A stretch of DNA of 5,099 nucleotides, taken from assembly GCA_021813225.1 (NCBI GenBank), contig JAKALH010000254.1:1-5099 (forward strand), read 5' to 3'. The stretch is from Chloroflexota bacterium. GTDB lineage: Bacteria; Chloroflexota; Anaerolineae; J036; Brachytrichaceae. Position 1 is the stretch's first letter. The number at the start of each line of letters is the position of its first letter. Shown here piece by piece: positions 3,835 to 5,099 of this stretch. The position numbers and the translations under genes are program-made. The notes under the pieces are model-generated. The model did not search any database and had not been told where the DNA came from. It saw only the letters and a list, made by a program, of their open reading frames with translations.

Positions 3835-5099
3835 ATGAGCAGTTACAGTGAATCCGTCGATCAGATTGCCGGCCTGGTCAGCTATTTCAACACCAATCGC
3901 CAGATGTTCCTCATCGCGGGTTACAAAGAGGCGCAGGTGCGCGCAAACCTGATTGACCCGTTCTTCATGGCGCTGGGTTGGGATGTCCATAACACGAAGC
4001 GGGTCGCGCCGCAGTATATGCCGGTAGTCGTCGAGCCATCGCTGGATGACGAAGGCCAGCGCAAAGCCCCCGATTACGCCTTCCGCGTCGGGCGCGAGAC
4101 CAAATTCTTCGGCGAAGCGAAGAAGGTGGGCGTCTCGATCAAGACCGATCCTGGCCCCGCCTACCAGTTGCGCCGCTACGCCTGGAGCGCCAAGCTGCCC
4201 ATCTCGCTGCTGACCGATTTCGAGGAACTGAGCGTGTACGATTGCCGCACGCGCCCGTCGGAGAAGGACAAGGCCGCGACCGGGCGCATCCGTTATTACA
4301 GCGTCGACGAATATGCAGACCGTTGGCGCGAAATCTGGGACATCCTCTCCTACGACGCCGTCATCGGCGGCTCATTCGACCAGTTCGCCGAATCCGCGCG
4401 CGGGCGACGCGGCGCGAGCGAGGTGGACGCCGAATTTCTGCGCGAGATCGAGGGCTGGCGCGACACGCTGGCGCGCAACATGGCGCTGCGCAACCCGGCG
4501 CTGGGCATCGACGACCTGAACGACGCCGTGCAGCGCATCATCGACCGCATCATCTTCCTGCGCATGGCCGAGGACCGCGGCATCGAACCCTATGAGCAAC
4601 TGCTGCGCATCGCCGGCCGCGATGACGCCTACGCCGACCTGATCGCCCTGTGCCGCCGCGCCGACGCCAGATACAACGCCGGCCTGTTCGACCTGTCGGC
4701 CAAAGGCGACCGCGTCACCGCGAAACTGACCGTTGATACGAAAACGCTGCGCCCGATCATCAACGACCTGTACTTTCCGCACTCACCTTACGAGTTCAGC
4801 GTGCTGCCCATTCAGATTCTGGGCAACATCTACGAGCAGTTCCTGGGCAAGGTCATCCGCCTGACGCCCGGCCATCAGGCTAAAGTTGAGGAGAAGCCCG
4901 AAGTCAAGAAAGCCGGCGGCGTGTACTACACCCCGACGTACATCGTCGACTACATCGTGCGGAACACGTTGGGCAAGCTGACCGAGGGTAAAAGCCCGCA
5001 GCAGATCAAAGATATTCATGTGCTGGATATGGCGTGCGGCTCCGGCTCGTTCCTGCTGGGCGCATACCAGCACCTGCTGGACCATTGCCTGCGCTGGTA
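3835..5099 (+). CDS. Single-chain restriction-modification enzyme (type IIG-like), N-terminal part
   Basis: The first 421 residues of a protein cut by the window edge; relatives are usually about 900-1200 aa. Residues about 1-150 form a PD-(D/E)xK nuclease of the HsdR-N type: Asp80 in KAPDYAF and Glu94-Ala-Lys96 in FFGEAKK give the metal-binding and catalytic residues. A helical connector follows (about 160-345), with the segments NDAVQRIIDRIIFLRMAEDRG and LPIQILGNIYEQFL that are typical of Eco57I/TaqI-type enzymes. The N6-adenine methyltransferase domain begins with GGVYYTP (361-367), and AdoMet motif I is DMACGSGSF (398-406). The catalytic NPPY/NPPF motif and the target-recognition domain must lie beyond the window. 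The enzyme should methylate and cut DNA at its own site using AdoMet. ATG 3835 is the first start codon after an in-frame stop at 3802. The gene stands alone behind its own promoter, divergent from the esterase. A methyltransferase-only relative is unlikely, given the intact nuclease motif. Confidence 0.9.
   Translation, partial: MSSYSESVDQIAGLVSYFNTNRQMFLIAGYKEAQVRANLIDPFFMALGWDVHNTKRVAPQYMPVVVEPSLDDEGQRKAPDYAFRVGRETKFFGEAKKVGVSIKTDPGPAYQLRRYAWSAKLPISLLTDFEELSVYDCRTRPSEKDKAATGRIRYYSVDEYADRWREIWDILSYDAVIGGSFDQFAESARGRRGASEVDAEFLREIEGWRDTLARNMALRNPALGIDDLNDAVQRIIDRIIFLRMAEDRGIEPYEQLLRIAGRDDAYADLIALCRRADARYNAGLFDLSAKGDRVTAKLTVDTKTLRPIINDLYFPHSPYEFSVLPIQILGNIYEQFLGKVIRLTPGHQAKVEEKPEVKKAGGVYYTPTYIVDYIVRNTLGKLTEGKSPQQIKDIHVLDMACGSGSFLLGAYQHLLDHCLRW

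Noticed and set aside
3812..3835. Seven-codon leader peptide (MIRQGAT) ending TGATG at the start of the restriction-modification gene
   Set aside because: Its ATG lies inside the likely -10 hexamer TATGAT, so it would not be in the mRNA if that promoter is used; its AAGGA is also only 3 nt away.
4372..5085. Minus-strand open frames of 136 and 100 residues opposite the restriction-modification gene
   Set aside because: Antisense to well-supported conserved helical and methyltransferase segments; no ribosome-binding sites or recognisable domains.

Overview
This GC-rich bacterial window has compact gene packing and mixed strands. The suite of genes (FabF next to a tailed FabH, an FmdB-type zinc ribbon protein, a surface esterase on a Pro/Thr-rich stalk, a one-polypeptide restriction-modification enzyme) and the style of the intergenic DNA fit a Chloroflexota-like bacterium. 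That placement is a low-confidence impression and not a demonstrated assignment.

Left part (1-1751, plus strand): the last 22 codons of a fabF-type ketoacyl-ACP synthase overlap by ATGA with a complete fabH (67-1314), which has an intact Cys113/His268/Asn298 triad, a roughly 24-residue internal insertion and an unusual Arg-rich then Pro/Ala-rich C-terminal extension of about 73 residues. After an 89-bp gap holding promoter-like sequence comes a small FmdB-family protein with two CxxC knuckles (1404-1751), probably made from a very short leader or a leaderless mRNA. A perfect 14-bp stem hairpin with A and T tracts (1775-1807) ends this unit and, from the other side, the minus-strand unit.

Middle part (1871-3601, minus strand): reading from right to left, a membrane-anchored esterase of the esterase D / PF00756 type (3601-2462) is followed by a 76-residue basic orphan protein with a strong Shine-Dalgarno sequence (2295-2065) and a 45-residue single-span membrane protein with a perfect glycine zipper (2008-1871). 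The last is a very small gene.

Right part (3602-5099): a 233-bp divergent intergenic region carries two inverted repeats and a near-consensus sigma70 promoter (TTGAAA-N17-TATGAT) placed about 20 bp before the ATG of a large plus-strand gene. This encodes the N-terminal 421 residues of a single-chain restriction-modification enzyme: a PD-(D/E)xK nuclease at the front, a helical connector, and the beginning of an N6-adenine methyltransferase domain. The window ends just after methyltransferase motif I.

The genes fall into separate functional groups: fatty-acid chain initiation/elongation, a zinc ribbon protein, cell-surface hydrolysis with two unknown mini-proteins, and defence. I see no clear sign of a wholly new multi-gene system. 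The least-explained items are the two mini-proteins, the FabH tail, and the palindromes in front of the restriction-modification gene.
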